A DNA stretch of 64,000 nt from positions 186,001 to 250,000 of the forward strand of contig CANEUH010000001.1 in assembly GCA_947441615.1 (NCBI GenBank), written 5' to 3'. This document shows, in pieces, positions 8,222 through 17,218 of this stretch. The notes under the pieces were generated by a model. The model was not told where the DNA came from, ran no database searches, and saw nothing but the letters and a program-made list of their open reading frames with translations. This stretch comes from Bacteriovoracaceae bacterium (GTDB lineage Bacteria; Bdellovibrionota; Bacteriovoracia; Bacteriovoracales; Bacteriovoracaceae). Position 1 is the stretch's first letter, and each line of letters begins with the position of its first letter. A program made the position numbers and the translations under genes.

Positions 8222-9157
8222 TTAAAATTGAGCTAGAAAATCGTCAAAAGCTTCTAGAGAAGAAAAGAATTTAATATTTCTCTTCTCTAGTTCTGTTTTG
8301 GCATAGGCTCTAAGATTACCACCGACCATGATTTCAGCTTTCGAAGTTAAGTGCTTTGTGACTTCGTTCAAATAGTCTTCAAGCGTTTTGTGATCACTTA
8401 TTTCATGACCCTTCGTCACTCCTAAAAGGATAGCTCTAGGCCGAAGAGCATTAGAGGCCTCCGCCAAAGATTTAGCAGGAAGATTCGCCCCTAGAAAAAT
8501 AAATTTCACCCCGTGGTGAACACAAAGAAGGGCGGATGCCATAATTCCAATCTCATGCATTTCCCCCTCAGGAGTTGTGATAAGAACGAGATCATCCTTT
8601 AAATTTTTCTTTTGATAATGGATCCCAATCATTTGACCCATGTGAAAAGTGAAAATAGCACTCAAAGTATGTTCTTGGGCTATAGAAAGTTCGTTGTTAT
8701 ACACCTTAATACCTATCTCTTTAAAGAGTGGTATGAGAAGTTTTAAACAAAGATCTCTTGGACCCAAGAGTGTCTTAGCTTTTTCTAATTCATGCGAAAT
8801 GATATCGAGTTTATAGGCCGAAAGAGCGATAAAAAAGCTATTCAGAATTTTATCGAAATCTATTTCTGAACTTGGAGCATTTTGCGCCAAGAGTTCTTCG
8901 TAAGGTCGTTGGAGTAAGGTGGAATAAATCTTTTTTAGTTCCTCTATATCGAGGTGAGCAATCTTTCCAATGCTTTGCCCCACTTCAGTGAGTCTAAACA
9001 GAAGGGCCAATTTTTCTATGTCTTTTTCCGAATAAAGGCGATGCTTATTGTCAGCACGTTCAGGCACAACCGCATGGTAGCGTTTTTCCCATGCTCTTAT
9101 GGTAGCACTGGCGACTCCAGACAATTGGGAAGCGACCTGAATATTAAAGTATTGCAT
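8222..9157 (-). CDS. MerR-family regulator with cobalamin-binding domain (CarH/LitR-like)
   Basis: About 311 aa. The N-terminal MerR helix-turn-helix reads QVASQLSGVASATIRAWEKR followed by the wing HRLYSEKDIEKL. A helical cap follows at about 85-180, then a B12-binding Rossmann domain with GEMHEIG (the E/DxHxxG cobalt-ligand motif). In CarH-type photoreceptors a Trp-x9-Glu-His motif caps adenosylcobalamin; here the Glu-His is present in LSIAQEHTL but the Trp position is Val. It therefore probably binds a cobalamin, yet light response is uncertain. The ATG at 9157 is preferred to a TTG one codon upstream. It is divergent from acs with a 75-nt gap, so acs is a plausible target. Confidence 0.85.
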   Translation of the reverse strand: MQYFNIQVASQLSGVASATIRAWEKRYHAVVPERADNKHRLYSEKDIEKLALLFRLTEVGQSIGKIAHLDIEELKKIYSTLLQRPYEELLAQNAPSSEIDFDKILNSFFIALSAYKLDIISHELEKAKTLLGPRDLCLKLLIPLFKEIGIKVYNNELSIAQEHTLSAIFTFHMGQMIGIHYQKKNLKDDLVLITTPEGEMHEIGIMASALLCVHHGVKFIFLGANLPAKSLAEASNALRPRAILLGVTKGHEISDHKTLEDYLNEVTKHLTSKAEIMVGGNLRAYAKTELEKRNIKFFSSLEAFDDFLAQF

Positions 9158-9179
9158 CAATTGAATTCTACCATACTAA
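9152..9179 (+). promoter_or_regulatory. Possible acs promoter
   Basis: TTGCAT (9152-9157) and TACTAA (9174-9179) are 16 nt apart in the short gap between the divergent MerR regulator and acs. The -35 overlaps the regulator's start codon. Both boxes are imperfect. Confidence 0.25.
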
Positions 9180-9215
9180 GAACTGGAAAAGAAGTGCTGT
9201 GAGTGTCATCATATA

Positions 9216-9228
9216 GTCCTCGGAGGAC
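9216..9228. promoter_or_regulatory. Perfect dyad overlapping the acs ribosome-binding site
   Basis: GTCCTC-G-GAGGAC is a perfect 6-bp inverted repeat with one central base and contains GGAGG, the ribosome site, 6 nt before the acs ATG. It may simply reflect the site itself, or be an operator or weak translation-hindering fold. Confidence 0.35.
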
Positions 9229-9232
9229 ATTT

Positions 9233-11182
9233 ATGACTTCATCAAAAACCTATCCTGTAAAGGCCAGTATTCAGGAAAAATCATTTTTAAAGGGCATGGC
9301 CCAGTATCAGGCGATGTACGACCAATCCATTAATGACCCTAATACATTTTGGCTTGATGTCGCTAAGAATATTTCTTGGTTTCATTTTCCAGAAAAAGCG
9401 ACACGAGGTGATTTCTGGTACGTGGACCATGCTTGGTTTATGGGTGGAAAATTAAACGTTTCCTATAACTGTTTAGATAGGCATCTCGCAGCAAGAGGTG
9501 GGAAAACCGCTATTATTTGGGCCAAGGACGAGCCTGGGGATTACCAAAATATTACCTACAAAGAATTACATGCTGAAGTCTGTAGGATGACAAATCTTAT
9601 GGAGGCGCACGGAGTTAAAAAAGGAGATCGAGTTTGTATCTATCTTCCGATGATACCTGAGCTCGTTTACGCTGTTCTCGCTTGCGCTCGAATTGGTGCC
9701 ATTCATTCAGTCGTTTTTGGTGGATTTAGTTCAGAGTCTCTGAAAGGAAGAATACTCGATGCTGAGTGCCGCTTTGTGATCACGGCCAATGAAGGTCTAC
9801 GTGGTGGAAAAGTCATTCCACTCAAGGCGATTACTGACGAAGCTATTAAGGATGTTTCCATTGTGGAAAAAGTTTTAGTCGTTCATCGCACACAAAATAA
9901 AGTGAATATGCTTCCTGGGCGCGACATCGTTTATGAAGAAGAAATAAAAAAATATCGTCCTTTTGCTCCTTGTGCTTTCATGGATTCAGAGGATCCACTA
10001 TTTATTCTCTATACCTCAGGCTCCACTGGAAAACCAAAAGGAGTCATGCATACTTCAGGTGGCTATTTAACCTATGCCTCTTTTACACATAAATATGTCT
10101 TTGATTATCATGAAGAAGACATTCATTTTTGTACGGCAGATATTGGCTGGGTCACGGGTCACTCTTACGTGATCTATGGCCCCCTGGCCAATGGTGCGAC
10201 CACTGTCCTATTCGAATCTATTCCAACTTATCCAGATCCTGGAAGATATTGGCAGGTGATTCAAGATATCAAACCTACTATCTTTTACACTGCTCCAACC
10301 GCACTAAGAACTCTTGCTACGTTTGGAGATGATCATGTGAAAAAATATGATCGCTCTTCAGTAAGAATTTTAGGTACGGTAGGGGAGCCTATTAATCCAG
10401 AAATTTGGCATTGGTACCATGATGTCGTTGGCGAAAAACGCTGTGATATTGTGGATACGTGGTGGCAAACTGAAACAGGGGGAATTCTTATCACTCCACT
10501 GCCAGGTGTGACTCCAACAAAACCCGGATCAGCGACTCTTCCATTCTTTGGGGTTAAACCAGTGATCGTGAAACCTGAAAACGGTGAGGTCGTTGAAGGC
10601 AATGGAGTCGAGGGAGCACTTTGTTTAAAACACTCTTGGCCAGGTCAAGCTCGGACAATTTATAAAGATCATTCTCGCTTTGTAGAAACTTACTTTACTC
10701 AATATAAAGGACTTTATTTTACGGGCGATGGATGTCGTCGTGATGAAGATGGGTATTACTGGATCACTGGACGAATTGATGATGTCCTGAATGTTTCTGG
10801 ACATAGACTAGGAACAGCAGAAATTGAAAGTGCTCTTATGCTTCACTCAGAAGTTGCTGAGGCGGCAGTTGTGGGAGTCCCTCATGATATTAAAGGCACG
10901 GGGATTTATGCCTATGTGATTCTCTTTAAAAATCAAGAAGCCAATACAGAGTTCATTGAGAGTATTAAGGAAGTTGTTCGAAAAGATATCGGCCGCTTTG
11001 CTGCTCCTGATTTTATTCACATCACAACAGGTCTTCCTAAAACTCGTTCTGGAAAAGTGATGAGAAGAATTCTTCGTAAAATTGCCTCTGCTGAGTATGA
11101 AGGACTCGGAGATATCTCGACACTCGCAGATCCAACCGTCGTAGAAAAACTAGTGAGTGAACATAAAAAATTGAACACATAA
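9233..11182 (+). CDS. acs: Acetyl-CoA synthetase (AMP-forming)
   Basis: The 649-aa cytoplasmic enzyme makes acetyl-CoA from acetate, ATP and CoA through acetyl-AMP. The adenylate-forming signature is [18 protein letters not shown]. Further motifs are [38 protein letters not shown] and the C-terminal [11 protein letters not shown], whose Lys is the usual acetylation site controlling activity. Length is close to E. coli Acs (652). A GTG ten codons upstream leaves the frame open, but the ATG at 9233 has GGAGG at ideal spacing. It pairs with the beta-oxidation genes further on to supply acetyl-CoA. Confidence 0.97.
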   Translation: MTSSKTYPVKASIQEKSFLKGMAQYQAMYDQSINDPNTFWLDVAKNISWFHFPEKATRGDFWYVDHAWFMGGKLNVSYNCLDRHLAARGGKTAIIWAKDEPGDYQNITYKELHAEVCRMTNLMEAHGVKKGDRVCIYLPMIPELVYAVLACARIGAIHSVVFGGFSSESLKGRILDAECRFVITANEGLRGGKVIPLKAITDEAIKDVSIVEKVLVVHRTQNKVNMLPGRDIVYEEEIKKYRPFAPCAFMDSEDPLFILYTSGSTGKPKGVMHTSGGYLTYASFTHKYVFDYHEEDIHFCTADIGWVTGHSYVIYGPLANGATTVLFESIPTYPDPGRYWQVIQDIKPTIFYTAPTALRTLATFGDDHVKKYDRSSVRILGTVGEPINPEIWHWYHDVVGEKRCDIVDTWWQTETGGILITPLPGVTPTKPGSATLPFFGVKPVIVKPENGEVVEGNGVEGALCLKHSWPGQARTIYKDHSRFVETYFTQYKGLYFTGDGCRRDEDGYYWITGRIDDVLNVSGHRLGTAEIESALMLHSEVAEAAVVGVPHDIKGTGIYAYVILFKNQEANTEFIESIKEVVRKDIGRFAAPDFIHITTGLPKTRSGKVMRRILRKIASAEYEGLGDISTLADPTVVEKLVSEHKKLNT

Positions 11183-11187
11183 ATATT

Positions 11188-11216
11188 GGGGGAGTGATTT
11201 CCCCCTTTATTATTTT
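11188..11216 (+). terminator. Terminator downstream of acs
   Basis: GGGGGA (11188-11193) and TCCCCC (11200-11205) form a 6-bp GC-rich stem around a 6-nt loop, followed by TTTATTATTTT. It overlaps the 3' end of the convergent transglutaminase-like gene. Confidence 0.7.
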
Positions 11217-12385
11217 CTTCTCACTGGTCGGTAAATATTTTTAAGATGGGCCAATGGAATGGGATAATTTTTAAATGATTTTGAACGTCCATAAAGCCAC
11301 ATGAAGTCCGGTCTTGTTTGGGTTAACCATTCTCCACCAATGATGCTGTCCTGATTATTGAGTTCAACAATATACTCGTACTGACGAGTGAGAAATTTTT
11401 GATGAGGAGTCAGCGTCACAGGAAGTTTTGAGACAAAGTTTTGATGCCCTTGTGCCTCAAGCTCTGGAGTATAGAATTTTAATTCTTCACCGTAGGTCAT
11501 TTTAAGTTTAATTCGAATTCTTCTTGAAACTCCATACTGGAAATGAACAGATTCAACAGGCTCTTCACCAATAATCTCTGTTTTATAAGCTGCGATAGGT
11601 TGGTTCCAAACATCATTGAAGCGATCAATATCTGCCACAAAGCCCTTGCCATGGATCCCTAACATATTCGATATAATGATATGAAAGGCCCCTGCATTGA
11701 CGTCACGGCAGTCAAAAGACTCAGCTAAATCCTCAGGTGGGTAATTTCTGTCTGAAGGAGAATCTCTATCGTCTGCCTCTCCAACAACTTTGCCTCTAAC
11801 TTTGCATCTTTTTCCAGCAAACCCATATGTCTCACCAAGATAGTTATAGGCCTCATGCATTGCTAGCAATGCCTTCACATCCGATGCTCCTATTGGAACT
11901 TTGATCCCAGATTTATTTAAAAAGATGATTCGATCAGGCTCTGGATAATTGATGGCAGCTTGAGACCAGCCATGACAAATTCCTTCCCACCACAAGTCTC
12001 TAGTAGTAAAAAGCGCCAAAACTTTTCTCGTTAATGTGTAGTTGTAGTCATCATTCGAGATATCATAGAGTTCAGCTGGAGAGAGTTGATCTAACTCTTC
12101 AGTTGTCATATTTTTTAGTTCACTTAAAGAATGAAAACGATATTTAAATGGTTCGGGATTTGGGTGATTCCATCTGTAGGCAATACCACCTTTATTTGAT
12201 GGCCAGTATGTCTCTGACCAACCCAGGCGATCATCTGCGAGTTTTCCAGATAATGGGAGTAGATTGAGGTTTGAAAATAAACTCATCCCTGCAATTCTAG
12301 TAAAGTTTGAAGGGTGTGAGGATCTTTCAAATGGCTCTGCTTGGGCGAAGAGTGAGGCAAACGTCAGGAAAAAAAGAAACTTCAT
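11210..12385 (-). CDS. Secreted transglutaminase-elicitor-like protein
   Basis: A 391-aa protein with a signal peptide (MKFLFFLTFASLFAQA). Its central WWEGICHGWSQAA has Cys137 at the N-end of a helix, followed later by DVNAGAFHIII (His235) and FVADIDRFNDVW (Asp252/254). This Cys...His...Asp order and the CHGW block match my recollection of the TGase-elicitor family, typified by the Phytophthora GP42 cell-wall transglutaminase, which cross-links proteins through Gln and Lys. A periplasmic or secreted cross-linking (or Cys-hydrolase) activity is inferred, not shown. AAGGAG precedes the ATG. It is a single gene with its own promoter; in a predator it might modify prey or self envelope proteins. 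Confidence 0.65.
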   Translation of the reverse strand: MKFLFFLTFASLFAQAEPFERSSHPSNFTRIAGMSLFSNLNLLPLSGKLADDRLGWSETYWPSNKGGIAYRWNHPNPEPFKYRFHSLSELKNMTTEELDQLSPAELYDISNDDYNYTLTRKVLALFTTRDLWWEGICHGWSQAAINYPEPDRIIFLNKSGIKVPIGASDVKALLAMHEAYNYLGETYGFAGKRCKVRGKVVGEADDRDSPSDRNYPPEDLAESFDCRDVNAGAFHIIISNMLGIHGKGFVADIDRFNDVWNQPIAAYKTEIIGEEPVESVHFQYGVSRRIRIKLKMTYGEELKFYTPELEAQGHQNFVSKLPVTLTPHQKFLTRQYEYIVELNNQDSIIGGEWLTQTRPDFMWLYGRSKSFKNYPIPLAHLKNIYRPVRRK

Positions 12386-12411
12386 TTTTGCTCCTTAATA
12401 AAACTGACGTG

Positions 12412-12440
12412 AATGTAAAGCTGACAATTGCCTTTAACAA
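12412..12440 (-). promoter_or_regulatory. Sigma-70-like promoter of the transglutaminase-like gene
   Basis: Read on the minus strand: TTGTTA (12440-12435), a 17-nt spacer, then TACATT (12417-12412). The -10 box ends 26 nt before the start codon. Confidence 0.5.
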
Positions 12441-12488
12441 TACTGAGAGACATAAATTAACGAAATATCTCTAACTACTTGGTATCAA

Positions 12489-13778
12489 TTATTGACGCTT
12501 AAGAACCTTGAGAAACTGTTTTTTATAATGTTCTCTTAAGTTTTGAAAATTTACCCATTCTTCTGTTCTGTGATTTAAATGATGTTCCGCTAGATCAATT
12601 TTAAGATTAAATACCAATTCATCTACGCTCTTTGAATTGAAAAATGATTTCTGAACAATTTCATAAATGCTTTCTCTAGAAATTTGGGGATTAGTTTCAA
12701 TTAATTTGTGAAGCACAAAACTAGAGTAAATCTTCTCGCTGTTTTTTACTTTCATTTCAATCCGATCTCGATCAATAACAAGATTCTCAATAACACTTTT
12801 CATTCGCCTTGACGTATAGGCCAATATCCCAAAGTGATCAGGGAAGATCATTCGCTCCACACTTGAGTGAGAAATGTCTCTTTCATGCCAAAGAGCACAG
12901 TTCTCTAGCATCGGTGGAAGATGAGATCTTAAGAGTCTCGCCATTCCTGAAATATTCTCTGAAGAAATAGGATTCTTTTTATGAGGCATCGTGGATGAAC
13001 CCTTCTGTCCTTTTGAAAAACCCTCTCTGACTTCATCAATGTCCGAATGCTGAAGAAGTCTCAGCTCTGTCGCCATCCTTTCAAAGAGTGAGCCAATGAG
13101 TGCTCCAAGTGAAATAATTTTGGCGTAGTGATCCCTAGGAATAACTTGAGTTGAAACAATTTCAACTTTTAACCCAAGTGCCGTTACAGTTTTTTCTTCC
13201 TGCTCTGGTGTCACAATTGTGTAATTTCCTACTGCTCCGGACATTTGACCAGTTAAAGCAAGACATGCCTCTTTCCATTCATTGATCCTTCTTGAAAGCT
13301 CAGCATGAAAAGATAAAAACTTTTGGCCAAAAATCATGGCTTCCGCACTGATCCCGTGGCTTCTCCCTAAGCAAAGGAGATCACTAGTTTCTTCCGCAGA
13401 TTTATGAAGTATTAAGCGAAGATTCAGTAATTCTTTTTCAATCAAGAGCATGCTGTCTCTAATCATGAGAGCATGTGCTGTATCTATAACGTCCGAAGAA
13501 GTAATCCCAAAGTGAAAAAATCTTCCCATCTCAGGGGAGAATTGTTCAGTGATACTAGTACAAAATGCGATGACATCATGATTCGTGGTCTTTTCAATTT
13601 CTGAAATTCGAGCTGAATTAATTTTAGAAGCTTTAATCTTTTCAGTTGTGCCTATAGGAACAATGCCTTCTTTTTCTAAAGTCATGAGATGAGCGACTTC
13701 AACCTCTAGATAGTATTTGAATTTTTCGTCTTCATTCCAGATGTGACTTATTTCTTTTACTTCATATCTACTGATCAT
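12489..13778 (-). CDS. purB: Adenylosuccinate lyase
   Basis: The 429-aa enzyme acts twice in purine synthesis, releasing fumarate from SAICAR and from adenylosuccinate. It belongs to the fumarase/aspartase superfamily; the signature loop is SSTMPHKKNPISSENISG, carrying the catalytic Ser, and GRSHGISAEAM contributes a second His-containing block. TTNHDVIAF is the conserved N-terminal substrate-binding block. The length fits the compact Bacillus-type enzyme. It starts 10 nt after a TPM-domain gene and may be the last gene of the lemA operon. Confidence 0.96.
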   Translation of the reverse strand: MISRYEVKEISHIWNEDEKFKYYLEVEVAHLMTLEKEGIVPIGTTEKIKASKINSARISEIEKTTNHDVIAFCTSITEQFSPEMGRFFHFGITSSDVIDTAHALMIRDSMLLIEKELLNLRLILHKSAEETSDLLCLGRSHGISAEAMIFGQKFLSFHAELSRRINEWKEACLALTGQMSGAVGNYTIVTPEQEEKTVTALGLKVEIVSTQVIPRDHYAKIISLGALIGSLFERMATELRLLQHSDIDEVREGFSKGQKGSSTMPHKKNPISSENISGMARLLRSHLPPMLENCALWHERDISHSSVERMIFPDHFGILAYTSRRMKSVIENLVIDRDRIEMKVKNSEKIYSSFVLHKLIETNPQISRESIYEIVQKSFFNSKSVDELVFNLKIDLAEHHLNHRTEEWVNFQNLREHYKKQFLKVLKRQ

Positions 13779-13788
13779 ATCACTTCTC

Positions 13789-14415
13789 TTATAAGAAAAT
13801 AATTTCGTCTTTTAATTCTCCGGGACCAAATTCAGAAACTTTGCCGCCGAAGTCCTTGAGAATCTTTTGTTCAAAACTTTCAATGCTTTTGATGAATCCT
13901 AAACACATATTACCTTGTTTAAAATGTATTCTCATGATGCTGACTAATTCATCCAGCTCTTCTTGAGTTATTTGGGACTTTAATTTTTCATCAACGAGGA
14001 CCATGATTTTCCTCTCGAGTAAGGACACCATGATCATCGCAGTGACTTTATGCTCGACTTTGGACGTACCTAATTTATGAAAGCATTCTATGGATTTTTC
14101 ATAACATTCTCTATCAACTTCCACTTGGTTAAGCGCCCATCTTTTGGCGGAATTAAAGCCACCTAGCCAAACACCGAGGGGAGTGAGGACTAGAAAAATG
14201 GCCGGCCAGTAATAGCTTTGATGAAATTCAAAATATAAGCTAAATATGAAAATAGCGATTAAAGCAGAATAAAATCCAAATCTCCATGAAGCAGCAGGGT
14301 ATGTGTCTGATGATTTAGCGACCACCACAAGTAATTCACAACCTGTGTTCGTTTCAAAAGCTTTGATCTTATTCTCAACAATTTTTACATCTTCTTGATT
14401 AAGCATAATTTTCAT
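13789..14415 (-). CDS. TPM-domain membrane protein
   Basis: About 208 aa. The N-terminal half begins a TPM-type fold (NKIKAFETNTGCELLVVVAKS), interrupted by two hydrophobic helices at about 45-90, then continues with VTAMIMVSLLERKIMVLVD and a second TPM-like helix-strand pair. TPM domains are linked to photosystem repair and membrane-protein quality control in other organisms; the role here is unknown. The ATG at 14415 overlaps the upstream stop by one base (TAATG) and has GGGAG upstream, so I reject the longer Arg-rich frame extension. It is a second, diverged TPM copy beside the first. Confidence 0.75.
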   Translation of the reverse strand: MKIMLNQEDVKIVENKIKAFETNTGCELLVVVAKSSDTYPAASWRFGFYSALIAIFIFSLYFEFHQSYYWPAIFLVLTPLGVWLGGFNSAKRWALNQVEVDRECYEKSIECFHKLGTSKVEHKVTAMIMVSLLERKIMVLVDEKLKSQITQEELDELVSIMRIHFKQGNMCLGFIKSIESFEQKILKDFGGKVSEFGPGELKDEIIFL

Positions 14416-15266
14416 TACCAACTCCCTGATGAGCCACCACCGGAGAATCCACCTCCGCCTCCGCTCCATCCACCACCGCCACCACTAGAGAAGCCACCGC
14501 CACCACGGTAGGAATATCCTCCACCAGAGAATCCTCCTCCACCACCACCAGTCCCCAATAAGAATCCAAAGACCCAACTGACTAAACCAATAACAATCGA
14601 TGATGTAAGGATGAAAACAATGACGGCAATAATAGTTCCAGCAACAGCTCCTCTGACGCTCGCTTCTGCTCCTTGACTCAAAGCTGATCGAAAAGCCGAA
14701 AAAAGAATGATCAAAGCTAAAATAATAAGAGTGCTAGGGTTACCAACTCTAGCTCCACTTCTCCGCTTAATATGTTTAACTCCTTCTTGCACTGATTGGA
14801 TGTTAAATTTTTTAGCAACATCACCTAAGAAGATCGCCAAGCCGTCGTGAAATTGTCCTCTTTTAAAATAGGAGGGGAAAATATTTCTGGTGTATTGAGC
14901 TGTTTCATAGTCAGTTAAGTCACCTTCTAGTCCACTCCCTACTTCAATTCTGACACCTCTCTCTGCCTTCGAAATAACAACGAGTAGTCCATTGTCTTTT
15001 TCTTTTGTTCCGAGTTGCCATTTCTCTGCCACTTTTATGGAGAATTCTTCAATTGAGATCCCCTGCAAGTCTGGAACAGTAAGAATAGTAATCTGTGGGC
15101 CATTATGAGTATTGATCTCATAGCATAGTTTCGAGAGATCTTCTCTCTCTCCCTCTGACATGAGGTTCGCGAGGTCCATAACTGGAGAACTAAGATTGGG
15201 AAGCTGTAAATCAGCTCCCCAAGTTGACATTGAAAATAGAAATAAAATGAAGAGTAAACTTTTCAC
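14415..15266 (-). CDS. TPM-domain protein with Gly-rich tail (YgcG family)
   Basis: The 283-aa exported protein has a signal peptide (LLFILFLFSMSTWGA), then a TPM domain at about 22-160 with LDLANLMSEGERE-type opening and GLLVVISKAERGVRIEVG. Two to three hydrophobic segments follow at about 178-238. The C-terminus is about 40 residues of Gly/Ser repeats (GGGGGFSGGG units), typical of bacterial YgcG proteins. Its stop overlaps the next TPM gene and its start overlaps the lemA stop, so the three form one translational unit. The function is unknown; a role in the membrane or envelope is inferred from the association with LemA. Confidence 0.85.
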   Translation of the reverse strand: MKSLLFILFLFSMSTWGADLQLPNLSSPVMDLANLMSEGEREDLSKLCYEINTHNGPQITILTVPDLQGISIEEFSIKVAEKWQLGTKEKDNGLLVVISKAERGVRIEVGSGLEGDLTDYETAQYTRNIFPSYFKRGQFHDGLAIFLGDVAKKFNIQSVQEGVKHIKRRSGARVGNPSTLIILALIILFSAFRSALSQGAEASVRGAVAGTIIAVIVFILTSSIVIGLVSWVFGFLLGTGGGGGGFSGGGYSYRGGGGFSSGGGGGWSGGGGGFSGGGSSGSW

Positions 15267-15838
15267 TAGAATTTAACTTCTGGAGTTTTTCTTTCTTCCT
15301 CAGTCGCAGTGAATTGAGGTTTTGGATTAAAGTGAAACATGACCGAATTCGTAAGACTCGTAGGGAAAACTGTTACAAGATTATTAAATTCTTGAACAGC
15401 AGAAATGTAGCGCGCTCTCGCAACTGTAATTCTATTTTCAGTTCCCTCTAATTGAACTTGAAGACCCTGGAAATTTTGGTTTGCCTTTAAGTCAGGATAT
15501 CTTTCAGAAACGACTAGGAGTTTCCCCAAAGCTTGCGAGAGACCTGTCTGAGCTTCTTGGAATTGTTTCATTTTCTCTGGAGTGAGTTTGGTTGGATCAA
15601 TTGTAATCGCTGTTGCTTTGGCCCTGGCGTTCACGACACCTTCCAAAGTGTCTTTCTCATGAGCAGCATAACCTTTAACTGTATTCACTAAATTAGGAAT
15701 AAGATCAGATCGACGTTTGTATTGGTTTTCAACTTCGGCCCAAGCAGCGTCAACACTATTGTTGGCCTGAGGGATTGATTGAATTCCACATGATACTAAA
15801 AAGAAAGAACCGATAACGAGAGTGATTAATGATTTCAC
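15266..15838 (-). CDS. lemA: LemA-family lipoprotein
   Basis: About 190 aa with a lipoprotein signal (IGSFFLVSCG, Cys17). The mature part is the long helical LemA domain: NNSVDAAWAEVENQYKRR, DLIPNLVNTVKGYA and NFQGLQVQLEGTENRI are characteristic. LemA proteins are usually neighbours of TPM proteins, as here, but their activity is not established. The GTG at 15838 has GGAG at good spacing; the frame further upstream runs back through the rpsT terminator and is not used. Confidence 0.9.
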   Translation of the reverse strand: MKSLITLVIGSFFLVSCGIQSIPQANNSVDAAWAEVENQYKRRSDLIPNLVNTVKGYAAHEKDTLEGVVNARAKATAITIDPTKLTPEKMKQFQEAQTGLSQALGKLLVVSERYPDLKANQNFQGLQVQLEGTENRITVARARYISAVQEFNNLVTVFPTSLTNSVMFHFNPKPQFTATEEERKTPEVKF

Positions 15839-15861
15839 CTGTAGCTCCTGAATAAACAGTT

Positions 15862-15900
15862 TAAAAAGAAAAACCCAAAGTACTTTCATACTTTGGGTTT
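15862..15900 (-). terminator. Strong terminator downstream of rpsT
   Basis: A 12-bp perfect stem, AAACCCAAAGTA/TACTTTGGGTTT (15871-15882 and 15889-15900), with a 6-nt loop. On the minus strand it is followed by a T-rich tract (TTCTTTTT). It separates rpsT from the lemA operon. Confidence 0.9.
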
Positions 15901-15934
15901 AATTCTGTTTAAATCAAGTGCTTATGGCAATGAA

Positions 15935-16198
15935 TTATTTAAGACCAGCAACAAGCTTTGTAAGACGAGAAGTCTTACGAGCAGCAGTTTGCTTTCTCAT
16001 CGCTGGAGATTTAGCAAGTTTTGCAAGAAGGGATTGAGCTTTTACAAGAAGACCTTTCGCAGTTGTCTTGTCACCTTTAGCTACAGCTTCGCGAAGAGCT
16101 TTAACAGCAGTTCTTGATGCAGCAGTTTTAGTTTTGTTCGTCATACGACGTTTTTTTTCTTGTTTTGCTCTTTTTTCAGACGATTTGTGATTAGCCAC
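15935..16198 (-). CDS. rpsT: 30S ribosomal protein S20
   Basis: The 87-aa Lys/Ala-rich protein binds 16S rRNA early in small-subunit assembly. MANHKSSEKRAKQEKKRR and the helix TKTAASRTAVKALREAV are standard S20 text, and length is typical. It starts with GTG, with GAGGAG upstream. Slow-start codons are common in rpsT and tie it to autoregulation, though that is not visible here. It has its own promoter and terminator. Confidence 0.97.
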   Translation of the reverse strand: MANHKSSEKRAKQEKKRRMTNKTKTAASRTAVKALREAVAKGDKTTAKGLLVKAQSLLAKLAKSPAMRKQTAARKTSRLTKLVAGLK

Positions 16199-16242
16199 AG
16201 TGGTTCTCCTCAGTGTACTTTCTTTTTCAAAAATATTGCGAT

Positions 16243-16272
16243 GTTATAAACTAAATCTAACCTCCATGGCAA
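16243..16272 (-). promoter_or_regulatory. rpsT promoter
   Basis: Minus strand: TTGCCA (16272-16267) and TTATAA/TATAAC (16249-16243), spaced 17-18 nt. This is the best sigma-70-like match near a housekeeping gene in the window. The leader is about 40 nt. Confidence 0.6.
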
Positions 16273-16292
16273 TAGTGAATCGATAAAGGTCT

Positions 16293-16321
16293 TTGGCAAA
16301 CTCTACGGGATTTGTTAGTTT
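16293..16321 (+). promoter_or_regulatory. Possible promoter of the beta-oxidation operon
   Basis: TTGGCA (16293-16298), 17-nt spacer, TAGTTT (16316-16321), with TGT just before the -10 as in an extended -10. It lies 40 nt before the hbd start. Confidence 0.4.
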
Positions 16322-16360
16322 TTCCTCGCTTAATCTTTATCTAAGAAGGAATAAAACCCT

Positions 16361-17218
16361 ATGAAAAACATTCAAGTTGTTGGAATTGTTGGCGCTGGGC
16401 AAATGGGACGAGGGATCGCTCAGGTGGCGGCACAAACCGGTTTTGAGGTTGTTCTTTTTGATGCTTTTAAAAATTCTCTCGATTTTGGACATCAATTTAT
16501 TAAGACGCAGCTAGACAAAGGGGCAGAAAAAGGAAAATGGACAAAAGAAGATGCTCAAAAATCTTTTGGAAAAATTAAAGCTACTTTAGACATGAATGAT
16601 CTTAAAAACTGTGACCTCGTTGTGGAGGCAGCAACTGAACGAAAAGATCTTAAATTTGATATTTTTAGAAAGTTAGATGAAGTTGTTAAAGCTGATGCTA
16701 TTTTAGCCTCTAATACATCTTCAATCTCAATTACCGAAATCGCAGCAGTGACAAAGAGGCCACATCTCGTTGCCGGAATGCACTTTATGAATCCTGTTCC
16801 AGTAATGAAGCTAGTTGAAGGTATTAAAGGGTTAGAAACTTCTGATGAAACATTTAACACTGTTGCATTGACTGCTGAGAAAATGGGCAAAACTTTTGTA
16901 CGCGCGAAAGATTTTCCAGGCTTTGCAGTGAATAGAATTCTTATGCCAATGATTAATGAAGCGGTTTACGCTCTCTATGAGGGAGTGGCCGAAGTTAAAG
17001 ATATTGATACAGCAATGAAGCTTGGAACAAATCAGCCTATGGGGCCTTTGGAGCTCGCAGATTTTATTGGATTAGATACGTGTCTTGCGATCATGAATGT
17101 TCTTTTTGACGGTCTAAGTGATTCTAAATACCGCCCTTGTCCACTTTTAAAACAATATGTTGCAGCTGGAAGATTTGGACGAAAAAATGGAAAAGGGTTT
17201 TATACATATGATAAGTAA
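16361..17218 (+). CDS. hbd: 3-hydroxybutyryl-CoA dehydrogenase
   Basis: A 285-aa NAD-dependent enzyme that interconverts 3-hydroxyacyl-CoA and acetoacetyl-CoA. The Rossmann fold opens with [16 protein letters not shown]. Catalytic motifs are [10 protein letters not shown] and the His in [15 protein letters not shown]. The C-terminal dimer domain has [11 protein letters not shown] and [12 protein letters not shown]. Length matches clostridial-type Hbd. It is first in hbd-ech-acd; with the thiolase further on these give a full short-chain cycle. AAGGAA precedes the ATG. Confidence 0.95.
   Translation: MKNIQVVGIVGAGQMGRGIAQVAAQTGFEVVLFDAFKNSLDFGHQFIKTQLDKGAEKGKWTKEDAQKSFGKIKATLDMNDLKNCDLVVEAATERKDLKFDIFRKLDEVVKADAILASNTSSISITEIAAVTKRPHLVAGMHFMNPVPVMKLVEGIKGLETSDETFNTVALTAEKMGKTFVRAKDFPGFAVNRILMPMINEAVYALYEGVAEVKDIDTAMKLGTNQPMGPLELADFIGLDTCLAIMNVLFDGLSDSKYRPCPLLKQYVAAGRFGRKNGKGFYTYDK

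Noticed and set aside
14416..14469. Arg/Trp-rich extension of the second TPM gene
   Set aside because: It is antiparallel to nothing functional but overlaps the Gly-repeat codons of the first TPM gene in another frame; the ATG at 14415 has a good ribosome site and TAATG coupling.
14420..14560. Apparent DNA tandem repeat
   Set aside because: It is explained by the Gly/Ser-rich coding tail (CCACC/CCACCG units on the plus strand) of the YgcG-type protein, not a CRISPR or satellite.
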